DNA of 64,000 nucleotides from Silanimonas sp021297925 (GCA_027532825.1 JAPZTL010000013.1:1-64000), one strand, 5' to 3'. Shown: positions 24,112 through 32,746, counted from the first letter of the stretch. Numbers and translations: made by a program. Notes: generated from the letters alone by a model not told the origin.

Positions 24112-25050
24112 TCATCGCCCGGCGACGACCGACGCCGACGGCGGACCGCCCCGGAACACCTCGGCATAGAGCGCCATCGCCCAGTCGACGAAGGCGCGGA
24201 CGCGCGCACTCAGATGCCGGTTGCGGGGATACATCACGAACAGCGGGAAGGGCTCCGGGTCCCAGGCCTCGAGGATGCGCACGAGGCGTCCATCGGCGAG
24301 TGCATCCAAGACGACGCCGCTGCTCGGGAACTGGCCGATCCCGAGCCCCTCGACGACCAAGGCGCGGTAGGTGTCGGCATCGTTGGTGCCCACGCGGTGG
24401 GGCAGCGGGGTCTCCTCGACGCGGCCGTCGATCGTGAAATCCAGGGGCATCGCCTTCCCGGTCTTCGCCGAGAAGAAGTTGACGGCCCGGTGCCCTTCCA
24501 GAGCCTGGGGTGATGCAGGGGTGCCGAATCGGCCGAGATAGGCCGGCGAGGCGCAGGTGATGACCGGAAGCTCTCCGAGCTTCCGCGCCACCAGCGATTC
24601 ATCCAGCACGTTGCCGCCGCGGATGACGCAGTCGACGCTCTCGAGGATCAGGTCGACGGGCCGGTCGCTGCTGCCCAATTCCACGGTGATGCCGGGGTAG
24701 CGCTCCAGGAAGCCGGGCAGTGCCGGTGCGATGACGTGCCGTCCGGCCGAGGCCGGGACGTCCACCCGGATGCGTCCGCGAGGCGATCCGACGCGTCCGC
24801 GCAGCCGGTCCTCGACCTCGGTGATCTCGCCGAGGAGTCGCTGCGACCAGTCGAAATACGCCGTGCCCTCGTCGCTGAGGGAGACGCGCCGTGTCGACCG
24901 GACGAGCAGCTTGACGCCGAGGTGCTCCTCCAGCTGCGACACCCGTTGGGACACCGTCGCGTTGGGCAGGTCCAGAGCCTCGGCGGCCCGCGAGAAGCTG
25001 CCGAGTTCGGCCACCTTGGCGAAGGTCTGCATCGCCTTGATCAGGTCCAT
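24112..25050 (-). CDS. LysR-family transcriptional regulator
   Basis: 312 aa. The HTH is at residues 1-60 (MQTFAKVAELGSFSRAAEALDLPNATVSQRVSQLE) and the substrate-binding domain at ~90-300. It starts at the ATG at 25050, which gives the canonical MDLIKAMQTF opening; a further in-frame ATG at 25080 lies within the palindromic operator. It diverges from an SDR gene, the usual LysR arrangement, and probably controls the SDR and quinone-reductase genes and itself. Confidence 0.92.
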   Translation of the reverse strand: MDLIKAMQTFAKVAELGSFSRAAEALDLPNATVSQRVSQLEEHLGVKLLVRSTRRVSLSDEGTAYFDWSQRLLGEITEVEDRLRGRVGSPRGRIRVDVPASAGRHVIAPALPGFLERYPGITVELGSSDRPVDLILESVDCVIRGGNVLDESLVARKLGELPVITCASPAYLGRFGTPASPQALEGHRAVNFFSAKTGKAMPLDFTIDGRVEETPLPHRVGTNDADTYRALVVEGLGIGQFPSSGVVLDALADGRLVRILEAWDPEPFPLFVMYPRNRHLSARVRAFVDWAMALYAEVFRGGPPSASVVAGR

Positions 25051-25067
25051 GCGGGCCGCTCCCGGAT

Positions 25068-25094
25068 TGATTATTCGCATTGTGCGAATAGTAA
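25068..25094. promoter_or_regulatory. LysR-type operator between divergent genes
   Basis: TATTCGCA-TTG-TGCGAATA is a perfect 8-bp inverted repeat (25072-25090), extended by ATT/AAT after one mismatch. The core contains ATTCGCATTGTGCGAAT, fitting the LysR T-N11-A motif. It lies just upstream of the lysR start and about 100 bp from the SDR start. Confidence 0.7.
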
Positions 25095-25192
25095 TTCCAT
25101 TTTTCCCCGATTAATCAGGAATCGTGCGGACCTTACCGTGGCGACAGGCCCTTCGCCGCCGGCGATCGGGCACCCACCCACGGGGAGTTTCC

Positions 25193-26074
25193 ATGAAGCA
25201 AACCATCCTGTTGACCGGCGCCTCGGGCGGATTCGGTCGTCTCGCCACCACCGCCCTGTTGGCGCGCGGCCATCGCGTCGTCGCGACCGTTCGCGATCCG
25301 GCCGGACGCAATGCCACGCAGGCGAAAGCCCTCGAGGCCGAAGGCGCGACGGTCGTCGAGATGGACGTCAGCGACGATGACAGCGTCGAGCGGGGTGTCC
25401 GCCAGGCGGTGCACGCCCTGGGCGGCCGCCTCGATGTCGTGGTCAACAACGCCGGCGTCGGCGTGCATGGCCTGCAGGAGGCGTTCACCAGCGCCGACTG
25501 GCAGCGGCTCTTCGATATCAACGTGTTCGGCGTCGCCCGGGTCAACCGGGCCGCGTTGCCGACGATGCACGCCCAGCGATCGGGCCTGCTGATGCACGTG
25601 TCGAGCCTGCTGGGTCGCGTGGTCATGCCCTTCTACGGCCCTTACAACGCGAGCAAGTGGGCGCTCGAGGCACTGGCCGAGAACTACCGGGTCGAACTCG
25701 CGCCGGTGGGCATCGACAGCGTCATCGTCGAGCCCGGCGGCTTCAACACGGCGTTCAGCAGCCACCTGATGCCCCCGTCCGATGCCGGTCGAGAAGCGGC
25801 CTATGGCGAGTTCGCCCGCCAGCCGGAACTCGCGCTCAAGGGCTTCATCGCCATGGTGGACGCCACGCCGGCGCAGGACCCCCGGTGCGTCGCCGAGGCG
25901 ATCGCGGATCTGGTCGACCGTCCGGCGGGCCAGCGCCCTTTTCGCACGCCGGTGGACTTCCTCGGCATGGCCAACGCCATCGCCCCCTACAACCAGCAGC
26001 TCGAATCCCTCCATCGCGGCCTGTACGACGGCATGGGGATCGGGGCGCTGCTCGACCGCAACCCCAGAACCTGA
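25193..26074 (+). CDS. Short-chain dehydrogenase/reductase
   Basis: 293 aa. Cofactor motif TGASGGFGR (residues 8-16), NNAGVGVHG, and the catalytic Tyr-x-x-x-Lys in FYGPYNASKWALEA with Ser in HVSSLLG. Asp/Arg preferences point to NADP but are not decisive. GGGGAG precedes the ATG. It is followed 17 bp later by a quinone-reductase gene and faces a LysR regulator. The substrate is unknown. Confidence 0.93.
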   Translation: MKQTILLTGASGGFGRLATTALLARGHRVVATVRDPAGRNATQAKALEAEGATVVEMDVSDDDSVERGVRQAVHALGGRLDVVVNNAGVGVHGLQEAFTSADWQRLFDINVFGVARVNRAALPTMHAQRSGLLMHVSSLLGRVVMPFYGPYNASKWALEALAENYRVELAPVGIDSVIVEPGGFNTAFSSHLMPPSDAGREAAYGEFARQPELALKGFIAMVDATPAQDPRCVAEAIADLVDRPAGQRPFRTPVDFLGMANAIAPYNQQLESLHRGLYDGMGIGALLDRNPRT

Positions 26075-26091
26075 GCGACCCGGAGCCGCCA

Positions 26092-26679
26092 ATGAAGATC
26101 CTCGTCAATGTCTTCCATCCCAACCTCGCCGCCTCGCGCGTCAACCGGCGATGGGCGAGTGCGCTGGCCGAGCGGCCCGAAGTGACCGTCCATCGCGTGT
26201 ACGAGCGCTATCCCGACTGGCGGATCGACGTCGAACATGAAAAGTCGCTGCTCCTCGCGCATGACCGCATCGTCTTCCAGCATCCGTTCTTGTGGTACTC
26301 CACGCCGCCGCTGATGAAGAAGTGGCTGGACGATGTGTTGACCTACGGCTGGGCCTATGGGCCCGGGGGGCACGCCCTGAGGGGCAAGGCATGGGTCTCC
26401 GCCATCTCGACGGGCGGGCCGGCGACGTCCTACCAGGCGGGGGGCTACAACCACTATGCGATGAGCGAACTGCTGAAGCCCCTGCAGCAGACGGCCAACC
26501 TGCTGGGCATGACCTTCCTGCCCGCCTACGTGCTGCATGGCGCGGTAGAGCTCGCCGACGACGCGCTGGAGGCGTCGGCCGACGCGCTGCTGCGGCACCT
26601 CCTCGACCCGGAGTTGGACCCCGGGGTGCGACTGGCCCGCCTGCTGGGACGGATGGAAGAGACGAGCGTCGTGCTTTAG
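26092..26679 (+). CDS. NAD(P)H quinone oxidoreductase (KefF/MdaB-like flavodoxin fold)
   Basis: 195 aa. Flavodoxin_2 fold: ILVNVFHPNLAASRVNRRWA at the N-terminus, DRIVFQHPFLWYSTPPLMKKWLDDVLTYGWAYG in the FMN/quinone region, and STGGPATSYQAGGYNHY. This is the KefF-like pattern. It would carry out two-electron reduction of quinones or electrophiles. Being in the LysR-controlled SDR locus suggests a detoxification role. GGAG lies nine bases upstream of the ATG. Confidence 0.9.
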   Translation: MKILVNVFHPNLAASRVNRRWASALAERPEVTVHRVYERYPDWRIDVEHEKSLLLAHDRIVFQHPFLWYSTPPLMKKWLDDVLTYGWAYGPGGHALRGKAWVSAISTGGPATSYQAGGYNHYAMSELLKPLQQTANLLGMTFLPAYVLHGAVELADDALEASADALLRHLLDPELDPGVRLARLLGRMEETSVVL

Positions 26680-26698
26680 GGAACGTCCGCGCTCGCGC

Positions 26699-28504
26699 TC
26701 AGTCCGTGCACTCCGTCTGGGGCAGGGCGCCGGAGAACCGCCGGATCGGCGTGCTCGTGAGCACACCGGCCGCATCGATCTCCATGGTTACCCGCTCGCC
26801 GTTCTCGGGCCGCAGCGTCATGGTGCCGACCAGGGGCAGGGGGAAGTTGGTCACGGCGAGTCCTTCCGTTCGATTGAACGGCGTGCCGGCCACCGGCCGC
26901 CCCATGTCGCCCCGGTAGCTGCCGTCGGCTTGGCGCTCGAGCAGCGCCACGGACCAGCCGGGCGTGCCGTCGCCGTCGTAGGTGTAGCCGGCGAGGAACA
27001 TGCGGCTGCCTTGGTGCACCACGTTCACGCCCCAACCCGGGGCCTCGGGGTTCCACCACAGGCCGCTGAGGTTGCCCGAGCCGGCACGGGAGCCGACGGT
27101 GAACACGCAGGTGGGGGGCTTGGCATCGATCGCGAAGGGCACCAGCTTGCGCGTGCGGACGGGCTCGCTGCCCAACTTCACGCCGAACTCGAGATCGCCG
27201 TTGCTCGCGAAGAGAAGCGTCACCGTGCCGAGGACTGCAGGGGTCCGCTGGGGCGGTACGGGCCCGGTGCCGGGCGCGAAGGGGCTGCCCGTCCAGCGCA
27301 CGATGTCCCCCCGGAGCACGCCCTGTGCGTCGGGCTTCAGCGACTCGAGGGAAAACCACTCCGGACTGCCGTCTTCGCCGTAGGTCATCCAGACCGGGAA
27401 CACCTGTTCGCCGACATGGGAGACGGCCAGCGTCCAGCCCGGCTCGAGCGGAGCCCAGTACAAAGCCGTGTGGTTGCGCGGCGGCACGGGCGGCAGGAGC
27501 CGTGACAGGAACGCCACGTCGTCGAAGCGACCGCCCGCCGACTTCGGCCCGTTGCGCGCGACCACCAGTTGAAGTGAAGGAATGACGTACAGCCGTTGCT
27601 CGTAGGCGCCGGCCGCCATGGCGAAGTCGTCGGGAAGGAACGCGGCCTCGATCAGGCCGAGGATGTGGCGTTCGAACTGCGGTGCCGTTTGTGCGAGCGA
27701 ATCGGGGACCTCGCGATTCAGCCACCAATACAGGCCATAGGCGGGGTTGGGCGTCGTTCCCGTCAACGCCTGTTCGAGCCGGTCCTGCGAAATCAGGGTT
27801 TGGCCTTTCCAGCGCCCGCCAAGCCGCACCATCTCGCCGAGGTTGGCCCATTCGCGCGTCCGCACGTAGGCGCCGCCGCTGAGTTGCGGGTTGCCGTCGC
27901 TGAAATTGCCGCGCCAGCTCATCTGGATGCCCAGTGGACCGAACAGGCGACGCTGCATGTAGTCCGCCACCTTCTCACTGCCGAGCTTGCGCTGCAGGGC
28001 AGCGCCGAACACGTTCGGCGCGCTGCCGTAATCGAAGAGCGTGCCCGGGTCGGCGACGGCCTTGGCCTGCAGGAAGCTTTCCCAGCTGCTCTGCTCCTTC
28101 ACGTCATCAAGGCCGCTCGTCATCGTGAGCAGGTGGCGCCAGGTGATGCGCGAGCGCCGGGGATCGCTGCTCCACTCGGGCACCACCTCGGCCACCGGGT
28201 CGTCCAGCCGGTACAGCCCGTCCTCGGCGGCCATGGCCCCGAACAGGCCGGTGAAGCCCTTCGTGCCGCTGGCCAGCAGCACCTGCGTGTTCGCGTTGCC
28301 GCCGTTGGCATACGTCTCATGGATCAGTTGGCCGTCGTGCAGGATGACGAGCCCCTGGCCCCCCGCCGACTCGTGGTAGGCGCGCGCGGCGGCGATCTGG
28401 TCGGCGGTCGGGGGCGGGGCGGCCCAGAGCATGCCGGCGGCCAGCGCGCCGAGCAGCGACAGCCCGTGCCGGACCCGCGGGAGGAGGGTGCGTGTGATGC
28501 CCAT
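26699..28504 (-). CDS. Secreted beta-lactamase-fold serine hydrolase with C-terminal WWNP-type repeats
   Basis: 601 aa. Signal peptide 1-28 (LSLLGALAAGMLWAAP). Hydrolase domain ~35-340 with the SGTK motif (Ser79-Lys82) and a Tyr-Gly-Ser in FDYGSAPN in place of the usual Tyr-x-Asn. The C-terminal ~250 residues hold two copies of a beta-rich module (LYWAPLEPGWTLAVSHVGEQVF and LWWNPEAPGWGVNVVHQGSRMF, each followed by YxxDGxPxW). Such modules occur in secreted proteins of this group. Substrate unknown; EstB- or D-peptidase-like activity is possible. Confidence 0.87.
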   Translation of the reverse strand: MGITRTLLPRVRHGLSLLGALAAGMLWAAPPPTADQIAAARAYHESAGGQGLVILHDGQLIHETYANGGNANTQVLLASGTKGFTGLFGAMAAEDGLYRLDDPVAEVVPEWSSDPRRSRITWRHLLTMTSGLDDVKEQSSWESFLQAKAVADPGTLFDYGSAPNVFGAALQRKLGSEKVADYMQRRLFGPLGIQMSWRGNFSDGNPQLSGGAYVRTREWANLGEMVRLGGRWKGQTLISQDRLEQALTGTTPNPAYGLYWWLNREVPDSLAQTAPQFERHILGLIEAAFLPDDFAMAAGAYEQRLYVIPSLQLVVARNGPKSAGGRFDDVAFLSRLLPPVPPRNHTALYWAPLEPGWTLAVSHVGEQVFPVWMTYGEDGSPEWFSLESLKPDAQGVLRGDIVRWTGSPFAPGTGPVPPQRTPAVLGTVTLLFASNGDLEFGVKLGSEPVRTRKLVPFAIDAKPPTCVFTVGSRAGSGNLSGLWWNPEAPGWGVNVVHQGSRMFLAGYTYDGDGTPGWSVALLERQADGSYRGDMGRPVAGTPFNRTEGLAVTNFPLPLVGTMTLRPENGERVTMEIDAAGVLTSTPIRRFSGALPQTECTD

Positions 28505-28579
28505 GGCGAGGTGCCTCTTCAGACGGTTTGAGGCGACAAACGCGCGGAGGCGCCTTCGGTTGACCGCCTGCCGCGGGGA

Positions 28580-29416
28580 TCAGGGGGCCGCGTGCGCCGC
28601 CAGCCACGCCACGAGATTCGCGCGCACGGTCTCGCGGCCGACTTCATGCAAGGTCTCGTGGCGCATGCCGGGCAGGGGCACGAAGGTCTTGTCGATACTC
28701 GGGGCCGAAGGAAACAGCGCTCGGCTCGCGTCGAAGGCGGTCAGCGGGTCGGCCTCGCCGTGCATCAGGTAGAGCGGCATCGTCAGGCGCGCCACGGCCG
28801 CGGGTGCGGCCGCCATCGCCGCTTCGAGCGCGATGAACCAGCCTGCGCGCGCCTGGTGGAGGACCAGCGGGTCGGCATCGTGAAGTGCGATCTCGTCCGG
28901 ATCACTCGTCAGATGCGCGCCGGTGATGCCGCTGGGCATCGAGAACACAGGCAGCAGTCGGCCCAGAACGTGCGCGGCCAGCAGCTTCAGCGGGTTCACC
29001 GCGAGCGCGCGGGCGAGCATCGGGCTGCTGAGCGCCAGGGCGCGGCAGCGCTCCGGTACCGAGGCGGCGAAATGCGTGGCGATCAGCCCGCCCATCGAAT
29101 GGCCGAACACCAGCGCGGTGCCGTCCGTGCCCGCCGTGAGAGCCGAGAAGGCGGCGCGGGTGTCATCCAGATAGTCCTCGAAGCGACGCAGGTGCGCCCG
29201 ACGACCCTCCGAGCGCCCGTGGCCGCGGAGGTCGAAGGCCAAGGCGTCGAAGCCCGCGTCGGCCAGCGCGTCGAGCAGTTCGAGGTAGCGCCCGCTGTGC
29301 TCGGCGAAGCCGTGGATCACCAGCACCCGCGCCCTCGGCGCCGCTGCCGCGTGGCGACGGAAGAACAGGCGTGTGCCATCGCTGCTGGTGAGGAAGCCGT
29401 CCGTCGTCGTGGCCAT
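28580..29416 (-). CDS. Alpha/beta hydrolase, monoacylglycerol-lipase-like
   Basis: 278 aa. LVIHGFAEHSGRYLELLDALADAG and DLRGHGRSEGRR are typical of lysophospholipase/MGL proteins. The nucleophile is in GHSMGGLIA, with Asp in HGEADPLT and His in GMRHETLHE. AGGAGG lies five bases before the ATG at 29416, which settles the start against longer in-frame options. It probably hydrolyses monoacylglycerols or lysophospholipids. Confidence 0.92.
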   Translation of the reverse strand: MATTTDGFLTSSDGTRLFFRRHAAAAPRARVLVIHGFAEHSGRYLELLDALADAGFDALAFDLRGHGRSEGRRAHLRRFEDYLDDTRAAFSALTAGTDGTALVFGHSMGGLIATHFAASVPERCRALALSSPMLARALAVNPLKLLAAHVLGRLLPVFSMPSGITGAHLTSDPDEIALHDADPLVLHQARAGWFIALEAAMAAAPAAVARLTMPLYLMHGEADPLTAFDASRALFPSAPSIDKTFVPLPGMRHETLHEVGRETVRANLVAWLAAHAAP

Positions 29417-29475
29417 CGGGCCTCCTGTCATGCATCGTCGGTATGGCCCCACGGGGCTGCCGGTCCCGTGCGGGC

Positions 29476-29874
29476 TCAGTCCGCCGCGTCGTCTTCGATC
29501 GCGTGGTAGCGCAGCGCGGCCAGCGGGATGATCTGCATGGCCTTCTCGTGCGTCGCTTCGAGACGGATCGGCGGCGCAACACCGGCCTCGAAGGCCTGCA
29601 TCCAGCGTGAGGCGCAGACGCACCAGGAATCCCCGGGCTTCAAGCCCGGAAAGCCGAACTCCGGTCGCGGAGTCACGAGATCGTTTCCCGCTCGCACCGA
29701 GAACTCGAGGAACTCCGCGGTGAGCTTCGCGCAGACCGTGTGGCTGCCGCGGTCATTGTCGTCGGTGCGGCAGCAGCCGTCGCGGAACCAGCCGGTCTTC
29801 GGGTCGTGGCTGCAGTCCTCGAGCGGGGTGCCGAGGACGTTGAGGGGGCGTCGGGACTGGGTCATGCGTTGCAT
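29476..29874 (-). CDS. DUF2237 protein
   Basis: 132 aa, nearly all family-conserved: NVLGTPLEDCSHDPKTGWFRDGCC, HTVCAKLTAEFLEFSVRAGNDLVTPRPEFGFPGLKPGDSWCVCASRW, GVAPPIRLEATHEKAM. The set of conserved Cys suggests metal binding or redox chemistry, but the function is unknown. The ATG at 29874 or at 29865 are both possible. Confidence 0.9.
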   Translation of the reverse strand: MQRMTQSRRPLNVLGTPLEDCSHDPKTGWFRDGCCRTDDNDRGSHTVCAKLTAEFLEFSVRAGNDLVTPRPEFGFPGLKPGDSWCVCASRWMQAFEAGVAPPIRLEATHEKAMQIIPLAALRYHAIEDDAAD

Positions 29875-30000
29875 TGTCTAACGAACGACGCCTCCGCATG
29901 CATCCGCCAAGGTCCGATGAGCACAGCAGTCGGGATGCCGTGCTCCGGCCAGATCCACATCGCCGCTGAAGCGCTGACCTAAAACGGCCTGGAATGGCGT

Positions 30001-30054
30001 AAAACGCTGTTCTACATTGCCTCCAGTCAGCTACACACTCTGCAAAACGCTGTT
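30001..30054. repeat. Direct repeats upstream of mazE
   Basis: AAAACGCTGTT occurs at 30001-30011 and again at 30044-30054, 43 bp apart, directly before the mazE ribosome site. The spacing is four helical turns. They may be antitoxin-binding sites for autoregulation, which is an inference. Confidence 0.4.
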
Positions 30055-30069
30055 TGACGGAGGTGTCGT

Positions 30070-30321
30070 GTGGAAGTCGCTCTGAAAAAGATGGGCAACA
30101 GCACGGCCGTGGTGATTCCGCCGCCGGTGCTCCGGGACCTTGGCATCGGGGCAGGCCAGCCCCTGACGCTGCACACCACCGCCGACGGACGGATCGTGCT
30201 GACTCCGAAGCGCAAGTACGTCCTGGCCGAACTGATCGCCCAGTGCGACCCGAAGGCGCCGCCGCCCGCTGATTTGGCCTTGTGGGACGTTGCGCGACCG
30301 GTGGGTGGGGAAGTCCTCTGA
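30070..30321 (+). CDS. mazE: MazE/AbrB-like antitoxin
   Basis: 83 aa from a GTG start behind GGAGG at 30059-30063. Residues 3-48 form a SpoVT/AbrB swapped-hairpin fold (ALKKMGNSTAVVIPPPVLRDLGIGAGQPLTL, then GRIVLTPKRK). The C-terminal half is the expected flexible toxin-neutralising tail. The stop overlaps the toxin start (TGATG). Confidence 0.9.
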   Translation: MEVALKKMGNSTAVVIPPPVLRDLGIGAGQPLTLHTTADGRIVLTPKRKYVLAELIAQCDPKAPPPADLALWDVARPVGGEVL

Positions 30322-30659
30322 TGGCCGTTTTTGACCGCGGCGATATCGTCAGCGTGCCCCTGGTTCCCACGGTTGGTCACGAGCAGCGCGGCACCCGCCC
30401 AGCGCTGGTGCTGACGACGAAGGACTTCAACACGCTAGGCGATGTGCTGGTGGCGCCCATCACGCAGGGTGGCGACTTCGCGCGATACGCGGGATTCGCC
30501 GTGACGCTGACGGGTACGAGCTGTAAGGCCAAAGGTGTGGCCTTGGTCAACAAGATCCGAATGCTGGATCTAGAGGCCCGAAAGGCGAAGAGGATCGAGC
30601 GTGCGCCCAAGGCCGTCATCGAGGACGCGATTGGGCGCCTGACGGCCTTGCTGGACTGA
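30321..30659 (+). CDS. mazF: MazF/PemK-type mRNA interferase toxin
   Basis: 112 aa. FDRGDIVSVPLVPTVGHEQRGTRPALVLT is the PemK/MazF fold start, with the conserved Arg of the active site, followed by VLVAPITQGG and VLVNKIRMLD-like KGVALVNKIRMLDLEAR. It should cleave RNA at short motifs when MazE is degraded. Start overlaps the mazE stop. Confidence 0.92.
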   Translation: MAVFDRGDIVSVPLVPTVGHEQRGTRPALVLTTKDFNTLGDVLVAPITQGGDFARYAGFAVTLTGTSCKAKGVALVNKIRMLDLEARKAKRIERAPKAVIEDAIGRLTALLD

Positions 30660-30928
30660 TCACCGTCGGGGGAGCCGTGATTGCAGACTTGGCGCGTTCA
30701 AGCACGCGTCATGCCAATAGCGACGTTCTTTGGAATCAACAACGTAGCGGTTCTTGGAGTGTCCGCGGCGGTCCGCCCACTGTCCCGCTAGGACAGCGTC
30801 GCCGAGTCAGGAGAGCGCTCATGTTCGCCTCCCCGATCGCTGAGAGGCTGACCCGCTTACCCAGCTTTGCGTATAGCTGAACAGCGCGATTTCGAAAGAA
30901 ATCGTCCGCATCTCCCAGCCATCCGCAG
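30660..30928. other. No supported gene; contains a short perfect hairpin
   Basis: Between mazF and the stop of the Fic gene no ORF with family character was seen. At 30887-30904 there is CGATTTC-GAAA-GAAATCG, a perfect 7-bp hairpin 24 bp beyond the fic stop. It could aid 3'-end formation of the fic transcript but lacks a T-run. Confidence 0.5.
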
Positions 30929-32044
30929 CTACGCGGCAAGCTCGTAGCTGGTACTGCGCCCACCAGAGTCAGACTTGCGCAGCACGCCCCGCGTCACCAA
31001 ATCGGTGATGTCCCGCAGCGCCGTGTCCGGCGAGCACTTTGCAATGGCCGCCCACTTGCTGCTGGTGAGCTTGCCCTCGAAGCCGTCAAGCAACCTGCTC
31101 AGTAACTTCACCTGCCGCTCGTTCATGGGCGTCGTCGCCCAGCGCTGCCAGAACCGTGCTTTGGTCAGCACGGCATCAAGCGTTTTCTGCGCCTCGTCGA
31201 GCGCGCGATGAAGGGTATCGAGGAACCACGCAAGCCACTCGGTGACGTCCAACGAACCCTTCTGCGTCCGCTCCAGGATGTCGTAGTACGCCTTGCGTTC
31301 CCGTTGGATCTGAGCCGACAAACTATAGAAACGCTGTGGACTACCGTCGGCACGTGCGAGCAGCAAGTCGCCAATCGCCCGAGCGATGCGGCCATTGCCG
31401 TCATCGAACGGGTGCAGGGTGACGAACCACAGGTGCCCCAGGCCGGCCTTCAGCAGCGGCGGTTCGTTCGATGGGCGATTCAGCCAGTCGAGGAAGCGGC
31501 GGGTTTCGACTTCCAAGCGGTCAGCGGGTGGTGCCTCGAAATGCACCCGCTGTCGGCCAATCGGCCCAGAAATCACCTGCATCGGGCCACTGGTATCGTC
31601 ACGCCAGCCGCCGACGTTGATTTTCGAAAGGCCGGAGTAGCCAGTGGGAAACAGTGCGGCATGCCACCCGAACAAGCGTTCGCGCGACACCGGCGCATGA
31701 CAGTTCGTGGTCGCATCGAGCACCATCGCGACCACGCCCTCGACATGCCGATCAACCGTGGCAAGGGCGCCAATGTCCACGCCCAGCCTGCGAGCAAGAG
31801 ACGAGCGCACGGATTCGACGTTGAGTTGCTCGCCCTCAATCTCACTGGTCTTGACCACGTCCTCGGTGAGCGCCGCAAGGCTCGCCTGGTCGCGTAACGT
31901 CAGGCCGACGTCGGCCAGACGCCCCATCAACATCCCCTGGACACGACTGACCTCGGCTAGGGGGGCAGCCAGTGCTGCTAGGTCGAAGCGCCACGCTGGC
32001 CAGTCACTGGCCTGCCAGACGTAATTGGAATCACCGCTATTCAT
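30929..32044 (-). CDS. Fic-family AMPylase, class II (inhibitory motif in N-terminus)
   Basis: 371 aa from the ATG at 32044 (a GTG at 32071 is an alternative). An N-terminal Fic_N/DUF4172-like region carries TSEIEGEQL at 66-74, the (S/T)xxxE(G/N) alpha-inhibitory motif. The core has HPFDDGNGRIAR at 211-222, the complete catalytic motif. A winged-helix-like domain follows at ~300-370 (KWAAIAKCSPDTALRDITDLVTRGVL). It would transfer AMP to protein hydroxyls when inhibition is relieved. Target unknown. It sits alone between MazEF and HipBA. Confidence 0.92.
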   Translation of the reverse strand: MNSGDSNYVWQASDWPAWRFDLAALAAPLAEVSRVQGMLMGRLADVGLTLRDQASLAALTEDVVKTSEIEGEQLNVESVRSSLARRLGVDIGALATVDRHVEGVVAMVLDATTNCHAPVSRERLFGWHAALFPTGYSGLSKINVGGWRDDTSGPMQVISGPIGRQRVHFEAPPADRLEVETRRFLDWLNRPSNEPPLLKAGLGHLWFVTLHPFDDGNGRIARAIGDLLLARADGSPQRFYSLSAQIQRERKAYYDILERTQKGSLDVTEWLAWFLDTLHRALDEAQKTLDAVLTKARFWQRWATTPMNERQVKLLSRLLDGFEGKLTSSKWAAIAKCSPDTALRDITDLVTRGVLRKSDSGGRSTSYELAA

Positions 32045-32260
32045 GCGGAGATTATGGGGCACGATCTCCACACGCGCAAGAAAATCACCGCACTATGTGC
32101 GGTGAATGCGGGCGCCATTCGCCGCATCGCGGGTCGCCCTGCTCGTGGAGTGGGTGCCAAGGGGCGGGCGCCTCTGCCGCCAGTTGAGGGGCTACTCGGG
32201 TTACCGATACCTCTGGGTGGATTCCGCAAGAGATCCTGCAACAACTGCCGCACCCCCAGT

Positions 32261-32287
32261 TGGGTCAGATGTCGATCGGCGTTGACA
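32261..32287 (+). repeat. Solitary IS21-type terminal sequence
   Basis: This 27-bp stretch matches 36232-36258, the right end of the intact IS21 element, at 26 of 27 positions, including the terminal TTGACA. No transposase sequence adjoins it. It is a scar of a second copy, or of a deletion or shuffle of the present one. It lies in the otherwise gene-less interval 32072-32410. Confidence 0.75.
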
Positions 32288-32410
32288 GTGAAGATCGACA
32301 AGATGATCGCCGCGGGTGCTGATGAGGACAGTTGGCGAGACGAGGAACTGTAGGCCGCGGGGACGTCCACCCTGAGGACGGCTGGCGGGCCAACAGCCAG
32401 CCCGGCGAGT

Positions 32411-32437
32411 TTGACACGACAAGATGTCGTGTATAAC
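32411..32437 (+). promoter_or_regulatory. hipBA promoter with embedded operator
   Basis: -35 TTGACA (32411-32416) and -10 TATAAC (32432-32437) are separated by 15 bp. The perfect palindrome ACACGACA-AGA-TGTCGTGT (32414-32432) covers the spacer and part of both boxes, so a HipB dimer bound there would block polymerase. It is 46 bp before the hipB ATG. Confidence 0.75.
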
Positions 32438-32482
32438 GTGCGCGAAGGCCCGATACGACCATCCGCGCACGGAATACCGGAC

Positions 32483-32746
32483 ATGAAAACCGGCATCTTC
32501 AGCACACAGGAGCTGGGCCAAGCGCTTCGCGAGGAGCGCTTGGCGATGCGCATGAAGCAGTCGGACCTTGCCGCGAAGGCAGGCGTGACGCGTCAGCGGA
32601 TCTCCGAGATCGAGCGCGGCGAGAACGTGACCGCGCTGGTGCTGCTGCGGGCCTTGGCCGCCATGGGCAAGGGGTTGCAGATCGTGGATGTGCGGCCTCA
32701 GCCCGGCGCGCTGACGGCGCTGTTCGAGGATGGGGACGATGTCTAG
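32483..32746 (+). CDS. hipB: HipB-like HTH antitoxin
   Basis: 87-aa XRE-type helix-turn-helix protein: LGQALREERLAMRMKQSDLAAKAGVTRQRISEIERGENVTALVLLRALAAMG. The C-terminal VDVRPQPGALTALFEDGDDV is a short tail. It would bind the palindrome upstream and inhibit HipA. Its last bases overlap the hipA start by 8 bp. Confidence 0.93.
   Translation: MKTGIFSTQELGQALREERLAMRMKQSDLAAKAGVTRQRISEIERGENVTALVLLRALAAMGKGLQIVDVRPQPGALTALFEDGDDV

Noticed and set aside
20643..24209. Long minus-strand frame opposite the FtsX permease and HlyD-like gene
   Set aside because: Another GC-driven shadow, rich in RRH/GDGH strings and without family motifs.
32054..32353. 99-codon plus-strand frame between fic and hipB
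   Set aside because: It contains the orphan IS21 end and has no family resemblance; codons look like decayed intergenic sequence.
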